Of a stretch of DNA of 35,616 nt, positions 24,524 to 32,631 are shown in pieces. A program made the position numbers and the translations under genes. The first letter of the stretch is position 1, and each line of letters begins with the position of its first letter. Source of the DNA: Pseudomonadota bacterium (lineage in GTDB: Bacteria; Pseudomonadota; Gammaproteobacteria; Burkholderiales; Gallionellaceae); assembly GCA_021783855.1 (NCBI GenBank), contig JAJXTL010000012.1, forward strand, positions 1,661 to 37,276. The letters are read 5' to 3'. The notes beneath the pieces were generated by a model. The model was not told where the DNA came from and did no database searches. It saw only the letters and a list, made by a program, of their open reading frames with translations.

Positions 24524-25605
24524 CTCAGTTTTAGCGTCGCCAAACCCAGTAAGACCAGCAGCATGGTGATGATCCAGAAACGCACGACCACCTGCGTTTC
24601 TTTCCAGCCCTTCAATTCATAATGATGGTGCAATGGCGCCATGCGGAACACGCGTTTTCCGGTCATCTTGAAGGAGGCGACCTGTATGACAACCGACAAG
24701 GTTTCCACCACGAACACGCCGCCCATGATGAACAACACCAGTTCCTGACGCACAATGACGGCAACCACCCCGAGTGCTGCGCCCAACGCCAGCGCACCGA
24801 CATCGCCCATGAACACTTCAGCCGGATAGGCGTTGAACCATAAAAATGCGAGTCCTGCGCCTGCAATTCCGCCGCAGAACACCGCCAGTTCACCTGCGCC
24901 CGGGATGTAAGGTATGCCGAGGTATTTTGCAAACACGGCGTTGCCCGCCACATAGGCAAATAACGCCAGCGCGCTGCTTACCATCACGGTAGGCATGATC
25001 GCCAGACCATCCAGGCCGTCGGTCAGGTTTACCGCGTTGCTGGTGCCGACAATCACGAAATAAGCCATGGCGATGAAAGTAAAGGCGCCCAGCGGGAACA
25101 CCAGGAATTTCAGGAAAGGTACGATCATTTCGGTCTGCGCCGGCAGGCTCGCGGTATTCCACAGATAAATTCCGACGATCAGCGCGATGATGGACTGCCA
25201 GAACATTTTGGCTTTGGCCGACAAGCCTTTGGGATTGCGATGTACCACCTTGCGATAATCATCCACCCATCCGACCACGCCAAAACCCAGTGTGGTAAAC
25301 AGCACTACCCATACGTAATGGTTGCGCAAATCGCCCCACAACAAGGTAGTGATGGCAATTGAAGTCAGGATCAGCGCGCCGCCCATGGTGGGCGTACCTG
25401 CCTTGACCAGATGGGTCTGCGGCCCGTCCGTGCGCACCGACTGACCGATTTTATAGGCGGTCAACTTGCGTATCATCGCCGGTCCCACCAGAAAAGAGAT
25501 TCCCAGCGCCGTCATGGCTGCCAGTACCGTGCGCAGTGTGATGTAATTGAATACGCTGAAAAACCGTATATCCTGAGCCAGCCATTGTGCGAGTGCTAAT
25601 AACAT
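24520..25605 (-). CDS. mraY: phospho-MurNAc-pentapeptide transferase MraY
   Basis: The 361-residue integral membrane enzyme transfers phospho-MurNAc-pentapeptide to undecaprenyl phosphate, making lipid I. About ten hydrophobic helices are visible. Signatures include [34 protein letters not shown] (with the Asp-Asp Mg site), [13 protein letters not shown] and a C-terminal [13 protein letters not shown] with the catalytic His triad. The length is standard and there is no repeat-derived insert. The start follows the murF stop directly, and the stop overlaps murD by four bases. Confidence 0.97.
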   Translation of the reverse strand: MLLALAQWLAQDIRFFSVFNYITLRTVLAAMTALGISFLVGPAMIRKLTAYKIGQSVRTDGPQTHLVKAGTPTMGGALILTSIAITTLLWGDLRNHYVWVVLFTTLGFGVVGWVDDYRKVVHRNPKGLSAKAKMFWQSIIALIVGIYLWNTASLPAQTEMIVPFLKFLVFPLGAFTFIAMAYFVIVGTSNAVNLTDGLDGLAIMPTVMVSSALALFAYVAGNAVFAKYLGIPYIPGAGELAVFCGGIAGAGLAFLWFNAYPAEVFMGDVGALALGAALGVVAVIVRQELVLFIMGGVFVVETLSVVIQVASFKMTGKRVFRMAPLHHHYELKGWKETQVVVRFWIITMLLVLLGLATLKLR

Positions 25606-25607
25606 GT

Positions 25608-27239
25608 TTATTCCCTTGGTAAGTGGTAAGTGGTAAGTGGTAAGCGAGAGGTGCTTATTCCACTCGATGCTTCCGACTCACTACTCACCAGATACTTGAC
25701 CACGCGTTCCATTTTCATGAAACGGGAGCCCTTAACCAGCACAGTTGTACCGGCATGCAGTTCTTTTTTCAGTGATTTTTGCAATTCTTCAATATTTTCA
25801 AAGTGTTGCGCCTTGTCGCCAAATTCGCGCGCGGCAATGCGGCTCAACTCACCTAAGGTGTAGAGTTTTTCGATGCCGGCCGCACGCGCCGCAATGCCGA
25901 TCTCTGCATGGAAATCGGCCGCGTTCTCGCCCAGCTCGCCCATATCGCCCAGCACCAGTACACGATGTCCGGATGCATCTGCCAGAACCGCAATGGCAGC
26001 GTGCAGCGAAGCCGGATTTGCATTGTAGGTGTCGTCTATCACCACTGCGCCGCACCTTGCCTGCTTGCGCTGCAAGCGCCCGACCACGCCGCCAAATTTT
26101 TCCAGGCCTGCTGCAACGCTCTCCAGAGGCAGATTCAGGGCAATCGCCACTGCCGTTGCCGCGAGCGCATTGCGTGCGTTATGTTCGCCGGGCACTTGCA
26201 TGTTGACGGTGAAATCGCCCTTGGGCGTTTGCACGGCAAGTTGCAACCCGGTTGCCAGCGGGCGCCATATTCCGGATACGTCGGCTTCGCTGCTCAGTCC
26301 AAATTCCAGCAACGAGTTCGCGCCGGCCAGACTGCGCCACAATGGCGCGTATGCATCATCGGCGTTGATGATCGCACTGCCTCCGTACTGCAAGCCTGCC
26401 AATATTTCCCCTTTGGCACGTGCCACCGCTTCCAGCGAGCCCATGCCTTCGAGGTGCGCGCCGCTGGCATTGTTGATGAGCGCCACCTGCGGGCAGGCAA
26501 TCCGTGTCAGATAATCAATTTCACCCGCATGATTCATGCCCATTTCGATCACCGCATAGCGGTGCCGGGCGTTGAGTTGCAGAAGCGTCAGCGGCATGCC
26601 GATGTCGTTGTTGAGATTGCCTAGGGTGGCAAGCACCGCCTCATCGCTTCCGGCTGCCGCGCGCAGAATGCCGGCTGTCATTTCCTTGACTGTGGTCTTG
26701 CCGTTGCTGCCGGTGATCGCAACCAGCGGAATGTCAAACTGATGGCGCCAGTAGGCCGCCAGTTGCCCCAGGGCAAGACGAGTGTCTTCAACCAACAGGA
26801 TTGGGAATGCAGGATTGAGGAGTGGGACCGCAAGATCGCAGGGGTCTTCCCACGGAATATAAGGCGATAAATCGCCTATTCCTGAATGAAGGGTCTTCCC
26901 CGCACAACTAAGGGGTTGCACCCCAGGTTGTTGCGTGAAGGATTCATGATTCCACTCGCAAGGGGTAGGCCGTGCGGTTCCCGCAGCTGTGACCGCTGCG
27001 CTCAGCGGCGTGGTCAGCTTCTCGAAGCTGTCTTTGTTAACCAAGGCTGCAACGGCTCCCGCTCCTTCGGCTTGCGCGATAAAATCCGCACCATCGAAAT
27101 GTTCGCCGCGCAATGCCACATACAGATCGCCGGGCTGAAGCTCGCGGGTGTCGGTGGATACTGCAAAAAAACGCACATCTCCGTCTCCCGTAATCTGCTG
27201 TGCATGCAATACGTGCGCAGCTTCAGACAACTGCATCAT
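25608..27239 (-). CDS. murF: UDP-MurNAc-tripeptide:D-Ala-D-Ala ligase MurF
   Basis: This ligase adds D-Ala-D-Ala to the tripeptide. [23 protein letters not shown] (28-50) is the UDP-binding domain, [14 protein letters not shown] (174-187) the ATP loop, [12 protein letters not shown] the Mur motif, and [15 protein letters not shown] starts the C-terminal domain. At 543 residues it is about 70-90 longer than usual. The excess lies between GAVAALV (61-67) and [12 protein letters not shown] (147-158), where relatives have about ten residues. Much of it (about 97-147) is translated from the repeat unit shared with MurD, plus a nested second segment. The last 25 residues (SSESEAS to HLPRE) come from the GGTAAGT heptamer array. 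The start ATG overlaps the murE stop as ATGA. Confidence 0.95.
   Translation of the reverse strand: MMQLSEAAHVLHAQQITGDGDVRFFAVSTDTRELQPGDLYVALRGEHFDGADFIAQAEGAGAVAALVNKDSFEKLTTPLSAAVTAAGTARPTPCEWNHESFTQQPGVQPLSCAGKTLHSGIGDLSPYIPWEDPCDLAVPLLNPAFPILLVEDTRLALGQLAAYWRHQFDIPLVAITGSNGKTTVKEMTAGILRAAAGSDEAVLATLGNLNNDIGMPLTLLQLNARHRYAVIEMGMNHAGEIDYLTRIACPQVALINNASGAHLEGMGSLEAVARAKGEILAGLQYGGSAIINADDAYAPLWRSLAGANSLLEFGLSSEADVSGIWRPLATGLQLAVQTPKGDFTVNMQVPGEHNARNALAATAVAIALNLPLESVAAGLEKFGGVVGRLQRKQARCGAVVIDDTYNANPASLHAAIAVLADASGHRVLVLGDMGELGENAADFHAEIGIAARAAGIEKLYTLGELSRIAAREFGDKAQHFENIEELQKSLKKELHAGTTVLVKGSRFMKMERVVKYLVSSESEASSGISTSRLPLTTYHLPRE
25618..25645. repeat. GGTAAGT heptamer array at the murF 3' end
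   Basis: Four perfect tandem units on the + strand (GGTAAGT three times, then GGTAAGC). The array is translated on the - strand as the MurF C-terminal LPLTTYHLP and ends just before the murF stop. Confidence 0.9.
26797..26956. repeat. family B repeat with nested insert, in frame inside murF
   Basis: The flanks match the murD unit: heptamers AGGATTG, GGAATGC, AGGATTG, then GGGACCGCAAG on one side. The hairpin ACAACTAAGGGG with CCCCAGGTTGT (26904-26930) and GAAGGATTCATG lie on the other. Inside lies about 57 extra bases bounded by two copies of GGGTCTTCC (26842-26850 and 26891-26899). This insert contains its own hairpin GGCGAT AA ATCGCC (26863-26876) within GGAATAT/ATTCC. The whole remains open in the murF frame. 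Confidence 0.8.
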
Positions 27240-28846
27240 TGAGCGCCTCCTATTCCTGCTGTCGCCAGTGCGCGCCGGGATGCTGCCACATCGCTGAAGG
27301 GGTGCCTGACCCCCTGTATTTCCTGATAGTTTTCATGGCCTTTGCCCGCTATCAGGACGATATCGTCTATCCCCGCCATTCCGATGGCATGCGCTATCGC
27401 TGCTGCGCGATCCGCCATAATGACGTGATTTTTCAGCGTCATGCCGCTCACTACCTCATCTATGATCTGCTGAGGATCTTCACTGCGCGGATTGTCGCTG
27501 GTGACAATGCAGGTGTCCGAAAACTTTTCCGCAACACGTCCCATCATGGCGCGCTTACCTCTGTCCCGTTCGCCGCCGCAGCCGAATACGCAGATCAGCT
27601 TGCCATTGGCGGCAGCGTTAATTGCACGCAACGCCAGCAATACTTTTTCCAGTGCGTCCGGTGTATGCGCGTAGTCAACGATGACCGCAGGCTGACCTTC
27701 ACTGCCGACTCTCTGCATACGTCCGGGCACAGCCGCCACCTTGCTCAACGCGCGTAAGGCCGGGCTCAGTTCAACGTCACTCACCAGCAATACCGCCAGC
27801 ACACCCAGCAGGTTAGCTGCATTAAAACCGGCAATCATGCGGCTTTTCAGCTCACCGGCTCCCCAGCTTGATCGGATTTCCAATCGCATGCCCTGTCCGC
27901 TCATCTCCAGCAATTTGCCATACACCATGCGCATCCCGTGGCGTTCGGCCATATGAAGCGCCGCCTCTGACAGGCCATAGCCTATGACTTCCAGATCACG
28001 ATCGCGCAACTGCAAGGCTAGCTCGGCACCGAAGGCATCGTCAAGATTGATCACGGCAAACTTGAGTGTCTGCCAGTCAAACAGTCGGCGCTTGGCGGCT
28101 GCATAGCTTTCCATGTCGCCGTGATAATCCAGATGGTCGCGGCTCAGATTGGTCAGCAGCGCCACGTCAAAATTCACACCGTTGACGCGGCCTTGCGTCA
28201 GGGCATGCGAGGACACCTCCATCGCCACCGCTCTGGCCTTTTTGGCAAGATATTCAGCCAGCAGGCCATGCATCCTGATCGCATCCGGCGTGGTATTGGC
28301 GGTCGCCTGCAACTCGCCTGAAAAGCCGTTGCCCAGCGTGCCGATCAACGCGCACTTTTTCCCTGTCTCATCCAGGCATTGCGCTATCCAGTGGGTACTG
28401 GATGTCTTGCCGTTGGTGCCGGTCACTCCCACCATCCACAGATGTTCAGAAGGCGAGCCATAAACAGAGTCTGCCAGCCATCCGGCCTTGTGGCGCAAAT
28501 CCGTTACTGCAACATTGGCGACATGCCAGGCGGCATCCCACACAAAATGCTGTGCTTCGTGCGGGTGCACGGGCATATGCTTTTCGTAGATCACCGCATT
28601 CGCGCCGCGTGCGATTGCCTGGGCGATAAACCGGCGACCGTCCGACTTTGCGCCCGGATAGGCGACGAAAGTGTCTCCCGGCTGAACTTCGCGACTGTCC
28701 GTCACCAAACGGGTTACAGGCGGCAGATGAGCGAAGACAGGAGACAGGAATGTTGTCGCGGCTGCGCCGCGTTCCAGGCAAGCGGTGTTGTCAGTCGATA
28801 TACACCGCTCTGTCTTGTGTACTGTGTCTTTTGTTGTCAGGATCAT
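27236..28846 (-). CDS. murE: UDP-MurNAc-L-Ala-D-Glu:meso-DAP ligase MurE
   Basis: This ligase adds the third residue of the stem peptide. DNPRSEDP near the C-terminus is the meso-diaminopimelate specificity motif. GVTGTNGKTSSTHWIAQCL is the ATP loop, MEVSSHALTQGRV the Mur motif, and DYAHTPDALEKVL starts the C-terminal domain. The ATG at 28846 has an ideal GGAGG four bases upstream; a GTG at 28849 is the alternative. The first roughly 45 residues before TRLVTDSREVQPGD are unusually long and unlike MurE. They are partly translated from inverted heptamer arrays (TKDTVHKTE and FLSPVF). The stop overlaps murF and the start overlaps the ftsI stop. Confidence 0.95.
   Translation of the reverse strand: MILTTKDTVHKTERCISTDNTACLERGAAATTFLSPVFAHLPPVTRLVTDSREVQPGDTFVAYPGAKSDGRRFIAQAIARGANAVIYEKHMPVHPHEAQHFVWDAAWHVANVAVTDLRHKAGWLADSVYGSPSEHLWMVGVTGTNGKTSSTHWIAQCLDETGKKCALIGTLGNGFSGELQATANTTPDAIRMHGLLAEYLAKKARAVAMEVSSHALTQGRVNGVNFDVALLTNLSRDHLDYHGDMESYAAAKRRLFDWQTLKFAVINLDDAFGAELALQLRDRDLEVIGYGLSEAALHMAERHGMRMVYGKLLEMSGQGMRLEIRSSWGAGELKSRMIAGFNAANLLGVLAVLLVSDVELSPALRALSKVAAVPGRMQRVGSEGQPAVIVDYAHTPDALEKVLLALRAINAAANGKLICVFGCGGERDRGKRAMMGRVAEKFSDTCIVTSDNPRSEDPQQIIDEVVSGMTLKNHVIMADRAAAIAHAIGMAGIDDIVLIAGKGHENYQEIQGVRHPFSDVAASRRALATAGIGGAQ
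28733..28835. repeat. inverted heptamer arrays in the murE 5' coding end
   Basis: On the + strand GAAGACAG and GAGACAG (28733-28748) form one arm. Read on the - strand, AAGACAC, AGTACAC and AAGACAG (about 28833-28811) form the other. They flank about 60 bases, the same arrangement as in murB but with a different heptamer. Confidence 0.65.
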
Positions 28847-30600
28847 CACACCTCCTCCCTGACTATCTCTCGGGGGGGCGGCGTGACGTTATCCAGCGGC
28901 GCATCATTCGGTACATTCAATAGATGCAAGGCCTCACCCACCACCTTGCTGAATGCCGGTGCTGCGACCTGTCCGCCGTAATATTCCTTGCCGCCCGGCT
29001 CGTCTATCATCACGGCAACGATCAGACGCGGCTTTGACACAGGTGCCATCCCCACAAACGAGGCTACATATCGATTGATGTAGTGTCCGCCGTCCAGCTT
29101 GTGTGCGGTGCCTGTTTTGCCTGCCACCCGATAGCCCGCTACCTGTGCCAGCGGTGCTGTGCCGCCGGGCAGTACCACTGATTCGAGCATTGCGCGCAAC
29201 TCGGCTGCGGTTTTTTCGGAAAACACCTGATGACCGATGGCCGGCCTGTCCAGTTTGAGCAGGGAGATCGGCATCAATTCGCCATCACCGGCGAAGATCG
29301 TGTATGAGCGTGCCAGTTGCAACAGATTGACGGAAATGCCATGGCCGAATGACATGGTGGCCTGTTCAATCGGCCGCCATGTTTTTGCATCACGCAGCCT
29401 GCCTATGGCTTCACCCGGAAAATGACTGCCGGTATGCGCGCCGAATCCCGAAGATGTAAAAGTCTGCCACAGCGCTTCCGGTTGCAGCGACAGGGCGATC
29501 TTTGAGGCACCCACGTTGCTGGATTTCTGTATTATTTGCGACACCGTCAGGGTGGGCTCCGGATGCGTGTCGTGTATTTTCTTATTGCCGACGGTAAACA
29601 CGCCATTCTCGGTATCGATCACTGTGTCCGGCCTGACACGGCCCAGATTCAACGCGGTTCCGATGGTGAACGGCTTCATCGTCGAGCCGGGCTCAAACTC
29701 ATCGGTTACGGCGCGATTGCGCATCGCCTGCGCGCTGACATTCATGTGGTTATTCGGGTTGTAGCTCGGATAGTTGGCCAGCGCCAGCACTTCACCGCTC
29801 TGCGCATCCAGCACCACAATGGCGCCTGCCTTGGCCTGATGCTCCTGTACGGCCAGTTTCAACTCACGATAGGCCAGATGCTGTACCTTGCTGTCCAGGC
29901 TGAGGGCAATATCACTGCCGGGCCTGGGCGGATTCAGGCTGCCCGCATCCTCGACTATGTGTCCGCGTCTGTCCTTGATTACCCGCTGGCTTCCCATCTT
30001 GCCCGCGAGCCTGCTTTGCAAAGCCAGTTCCAGACCTTCCTGCCCGCTGTCATCCTGCCCGGTAAAACCCAGTACCTGGGCAAACTCGTCTCCGGCAGGG
30101 TAATAACGACGATATTCGCGTTGCAGGGAAATTCCCGGCAGATTCAGGCTGGCCACCTTGCCGGACTCTTCCGGCGGGACTTGTCGTTTCAAATAAACAA
30201 AGTCCCGTGTCGTATCTGAAAGGCTGTCCTTGATTGCTTTTACACTCATCCCCAGGGCCTGCGCGAGCTGCTTCAACTGCTGACTATTGAGCTTTGCATC
30301 CTGGGCGTCGTTTATTCTGATATCCGCCGGACTCGCCCACACCGATTCGACGGGCGTGCTGACTGCCAGCGGATCGCCATTGCGATCAGTGATCATGCCG
30401 CGATGCGCGCTGACCTCGATGACCCGGCTATAGCGTTGTTTGCCTTTTTCCTGCAAAAAGTCATTGTGTATGCCCTGCAGATAGACGGCACGACCTACCA
30501 GGCCCAGCAGGCCCGTCAGCAAAATCGCGAACAGCACCGTCGCCCGCCACCCCGGCAATTTTACCGCGCTGTCTTTTTTTTCTCTGCCCGTGTAATTCAT
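28846..30600 (-). CDS. ftsI: septal transpeptidase FtsI (PBP3)
   Basis: The 584-residue class B penicillin-binding protein cross-links septal peptidoglycan with FtsW. It has one N-terminal membrane helix (about 19-39) and a pedestal domain with RGMITDRNGDPLAVS. The three catalytic motifs of the transpeptidase domain are present: STMK in EPGSTMKPF, SSN in KSSNVGASK, and KTG in AGKTGTAHK. The length is normal and no repeat-derived segment is present. It overlaps both neighbours by four bases (ftsL stop and murE start). Confidence 0.97.
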   Translation of the reverse strand: MNYTGREKKDSAVKLPGWRATVLFAILLTGLLGLVGRAVYLQGIHNDFLQEKGKQRYSRVIEVSAHRGMITDRNGDPLAVSTPVESVWASPADIRINDAQDAKLNSQQLKQLAQALGMSVKAIKDSLSDTTRDFVYLKRQVPPEESGKVASLNLPGISLQREYRRYYPAGDEFAQVLGFTGQDDSGQEGLELALQSRLAGKMGSQRVIKDRRGHIVEDAGSLNPPRPGSDIALSLDSKVQHLAYRELKLAVQEHQAKAGAIVVLDAQSGEVLALANYPSYNPNNHMNVSAQAMRNRAVTDEFEPGSTMKPFTIGTALNLGRVRPDTVIDTENGVFTVGNKKIHDTHPEPTLTVSQIIQKSSNVGASKIALSLQPEALWQTFTSSGFGAHTGSHFPGEAIGRLRDAKTWRPIEQATMSFGHGISVNLLQLARSYTIFAGDGELMPISLLKLDRPAIGHQVFSEKTAAELRAMLESVVLPGGTAPLAQVAGYRVAGKTGTAHKLDGGHYINRYVASFVGMAPVSKPRLIVAVMIDEPGGKEYYGGQVAAPAFSKVVGEALHLLNVPNDAPLDNVTPPPREIVREEV

Positions 30601-30896
30601 GGTCGCTGACCTGCTTCATTCCCTTGTGGAGAGGTAATCCGTATAAACTCTACCTTCCTGGGCAATTGCATATGCAATTGCTGTATTGCAATTCTTTCCA
30701 CGCGCGCCGGGCTGGCCAGGGTGCTTTGTTCCAGTTGCAACTGCCCCCACTCCACCTCCATCTGATGGGCGTGTTCCTTTTCCTGCTGCAACGCGATAAA
30801 AAATTTGCGCGCCTGATGCTGAGAGGTGACTATGCTCAACGCTCCCGCGATCACCAGCACCAGTAAAATCCCTTGTAAAAATCCGCTACGCAACAT
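30597..30896 (-). CDS. ftsL: cell division protein FtsL
   Basis: The start at 30896 ([15 protein letters not shown]) is chosen. It has GGAG seven bases upstream, overlaps the rsmH stop by 11 bases and gives the standard short protein of 99 residues. The frame extending to 30968 lies inside rsmH. The product has a short cytoplasmic tail, one membrane helix (about 6-24) and a periplasmic coiled-coil-like segment rich in Gln and Glu. This fits FtsL, which with FtsB and FtsQ activates FtsWI. Sequence conservation is low in this family; position between rsmH and ftsI is the main support. Confidence 0.92.
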   Translation of the reverse strand: MLRSGFLQGILLVLVIAGALSIVTSQHQARKFFIALQQEKEHAHQMEVEWGQLQLEQSTLASPARVERIAIQQLHMQLPRKVEFIRITSPQGNEAGQRP

Positions 30897-31821
30897 CGCT
30901 GCGCTCCGCCACGCGCATCGTCGCGCTGCGTGCGCGAGGATTGGCTTGCAGCTCGGCTTCCCCCGCACGCACCGCGCGTCCGACCAGCCTTATTTTTCCG
31001 TGCGGCACTTCGCTGGCACGTATCGGTACGTTGCGCGGCAACTTGTCCACCTCCACCAGATCCCGCAAGAAGTGCTTGACCATACGATCTTCCAGTGAAT
31101 GGAAACTGATTACCACCAGACGTCCGCCGGCATTCAGATGTGCAACGCATTGGGGTAAAACGCCCTCCAGCTCTTCGAGTTCCTGGTTGAGATAAATCCG
31201 TATAGCCTGAAAGGTGCGCGTCGCCGGATTTTTCCCCGCTTCACGGGTACGTACCGTCTTGCCAACCAGCTCGACGAGCTGCCGCGTGGTCTGGATGGGT
31301 TGAATCGCACGCGCAGCAACAACCGCTCTTGCAACCTGCTTAGCAAACCGTTCTTCGCCGTAATCACGTATAACCTCCGTCAGCAGACCTTCGTCCGCCG
31401 TTGCCAACCATTGCGCAGCGGTCGGGCCGCGACTCGTATCCATGCGCATGTCCAGCGGCGCATCGAACCTGAAACTGAAACCCCGCTCCGCTTCATCCAA
31501 CTGTGGCGACGAAACCCCCAGATCAAGCAGTATTCCGTCGACACGCTCAATATTCAGTCCGCGCAATACTTCTGCCAGCTTCGTGAACCCGCTGTGTTCT
31601 ATGCGAAAACGCGCGTCGTTCCATTCACGACCGCAAGCCACCGCAGTCATGTCCTTGTCCAGCGCAATCAACCGGCCGCTCTGGTTTAGTCGTTGCAATA
31701 TCCGCGCGCTGTGGCCGCCGCGTCCGAAGGTGCAATCCACATAAATACCATCCGGCTTGATCGCGAGCGCTTCTACCGCCTCATCGAGCAGTACGGTGGT
31801 ATGAGTCAACTCCTCGTTCAC
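30886..31821 (-). CDS. rsmH: 16S rRNA (cytosine-1402 N4) methyltransferase RsmH
   Basis: The 311-residue SAM-dependent enzyme, formerly MraW, methylates C1402 of 16S r[17 protein letters not shown] (29-42) is the SAM-binding motif. [31 protein letters not shown] and [16 protein letters not shown] are family hallmarks. It starts with GTG, with the mraZ stop overlapping as GTGA. The length and motifs are complete. Confidence 0.96.
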   Translation of the reverse strand: MNEELTHTTVLLDEAVEALAIKPDGIYVDCTFGRGGHSARILQRLNQSGRLIALDKDMTAVACGREWNDARFRIEHSGFTKLAEVLRGLNIERVDGILLDLGVSSPQLDEAERGFSFRFDAPLDMRMDTSRGPTAAQWLATADEGLLTEVIRDYGEERFAKQVARAVVAARAIQPIQTTRQLVELVGKTVRTREAGKNPATRTFQAIRIYLNQELEELEGVLPQCVAHLNAGGRLVVISFHSLEDRMVKHFLRDLVEVDKLPRNVPIRASEVPHGKIRLVGRAVRAGEAELQANPRARSATMRVAERSDVA

Positions 31822-32264
31822 AGCGAAAACCCTTCAAGTTCTGGAGGTAATTCGCCGCTCATCAGCAATAGCGCGGCTTGCTGCTGCGCCTGCCATTTCG
31901 CGTCATCCCACAACTCGAACTTATTACCCTGACCGATCAGCACTACGCTCTTGTCCAGTGCAGCATAACTGCGCAGTACAGGCGAAATCAGCACGCGACC
32001 AGCGCTATCCATCAGCACATCTTCGGCGTGTCCTATCAGCAGGCGTTGCAGGGCGCGGCTGCGCGGATTGAATGAAGAGAGACGGTTCAGTTTGTCGCGT
32101 ATCGGCAGCCACTCGGGCTGCGGGTAGACCAGCAGGCATCCATCGGCGTCGGCAGTCAGCACCAGATTTCCGGCGCAGCCGTCCAGCAACATGTCGCGGT
32201 ACCGTGCCGGTATTGCGAGCCTGCCCTTGCCATCCAGATTAAGTTGCGCCGCCCCTTGAAACAT
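31818..32264 (-). CDS. mraZ: transcriptional regulator MraZ
   Basis: The start at 32264 ([16 protein letters not shown]) has GGAG five bases upstream; the frame to 32279 has no support. The 148-residue protein contains two SpoVT/AbrB-like repeats, each with the DxxxR motif (DGKGR near 11 and DSAGR in the second half). MraZ forms a ring-shaped oligomer that binds direct repeats upstream of its own gene and represses the dcw cluster. Here it is the first gene, directly behind a promoter carrying four candidate boxes. Confidence 0.96.
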   Translation of the reverse strand: MFQGAAQLNLDGKGRLAIPARYRDMLLDGCAGNLVLTADADGCLLVYPQPEWLPIRDKLNRLSSFNPRSRALQRLLIGHAEDVLMDSAGRVLISPVLRSYAALDKSVVLIGQGNKFELWDDAKWQAQQQAALLLMSGELPPELEGFSL

Positions 32265-32271
32265 CTCTGCT

Positions 32272-32307
32272 CCCCACAATTACCCACTATTCACCACTTA
32301 ACCCCAC
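32272..32307 (-). promoter_or_regulatory. MraZ operator: four direct repeats at 10-bp spacing
   Basis: Read on the - strand the boxes are GTGGGG (32307-32302), GTGGTG (32297-32292), GTGGGT (32287-32282) and GTGGGG (32277-32272), each separated by four A/T bases. This matches the known MraZ operator form (TGGGN repeats at 10-base period). The first box touches the -10 element and the last runs into the ribosome binding site. Confidence 0.88.
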
Positions 32308-32334
32308 TATATTGAAAAAAAACCGGCAGGTCAA
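32306..32334 (-). promoter_or_regulatory. sigma70 promoter of the dcw cluster
   Basis: On the - strand TTGACC (32334-32329), 17 bases, then TATAGT (32311-32306). The start site would be near 32299, inside the MraZ boxes, with a leader of about 35 bases. Confidence 0.82.
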
Positions 32335-32631
32335 GCGAAAAACATATTTTTTCTTTACAAGACAAGGAGTTAGCGCGGAAATCTGAGAAAATATAAATAT
32401 GCTTAAAAAGCAAAGGATTGGAGAATTAAGCTAAAGTTGTTTGTAATGGAGGCGGGCGAATAACACACCCCTGCTTTTGGCAGTGATGAATAAAGTCGGC
32501 GAAAAGGGGGGTTTAAAACCGGAATTGTGCCATTCCGGACGACGGGCTTATTGCTCCGCCTCAGGAAGCATCCGGTTAATTTGATTTATGAGCGTCTTTT
32601 TATTTCAACCACAAGCGGGCAATAAAAACGA
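32335..32631. other. non-coding region between the sensor kinase gene and the dcw promoter
   Basis: Almost 300 bases, A/T-rich near the dcw promoter, with no credible gene. It holds the terminator of the kinase gene (32515-32538) and no other structure that I can name. Confidence 0.6.
32515..32538 (-). terminator. terminator of the sensor kinase gene
   Basis: On the - strand CCGGAAT (32538-32532) pairs with ATTCCGG (32525-32519) around a six-base loop, followed by TTTT. It lies about 95 bases after the kinase stop and would insulate the dcw promoter. The short T-run makes it moderate. Confidence 0.5.
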
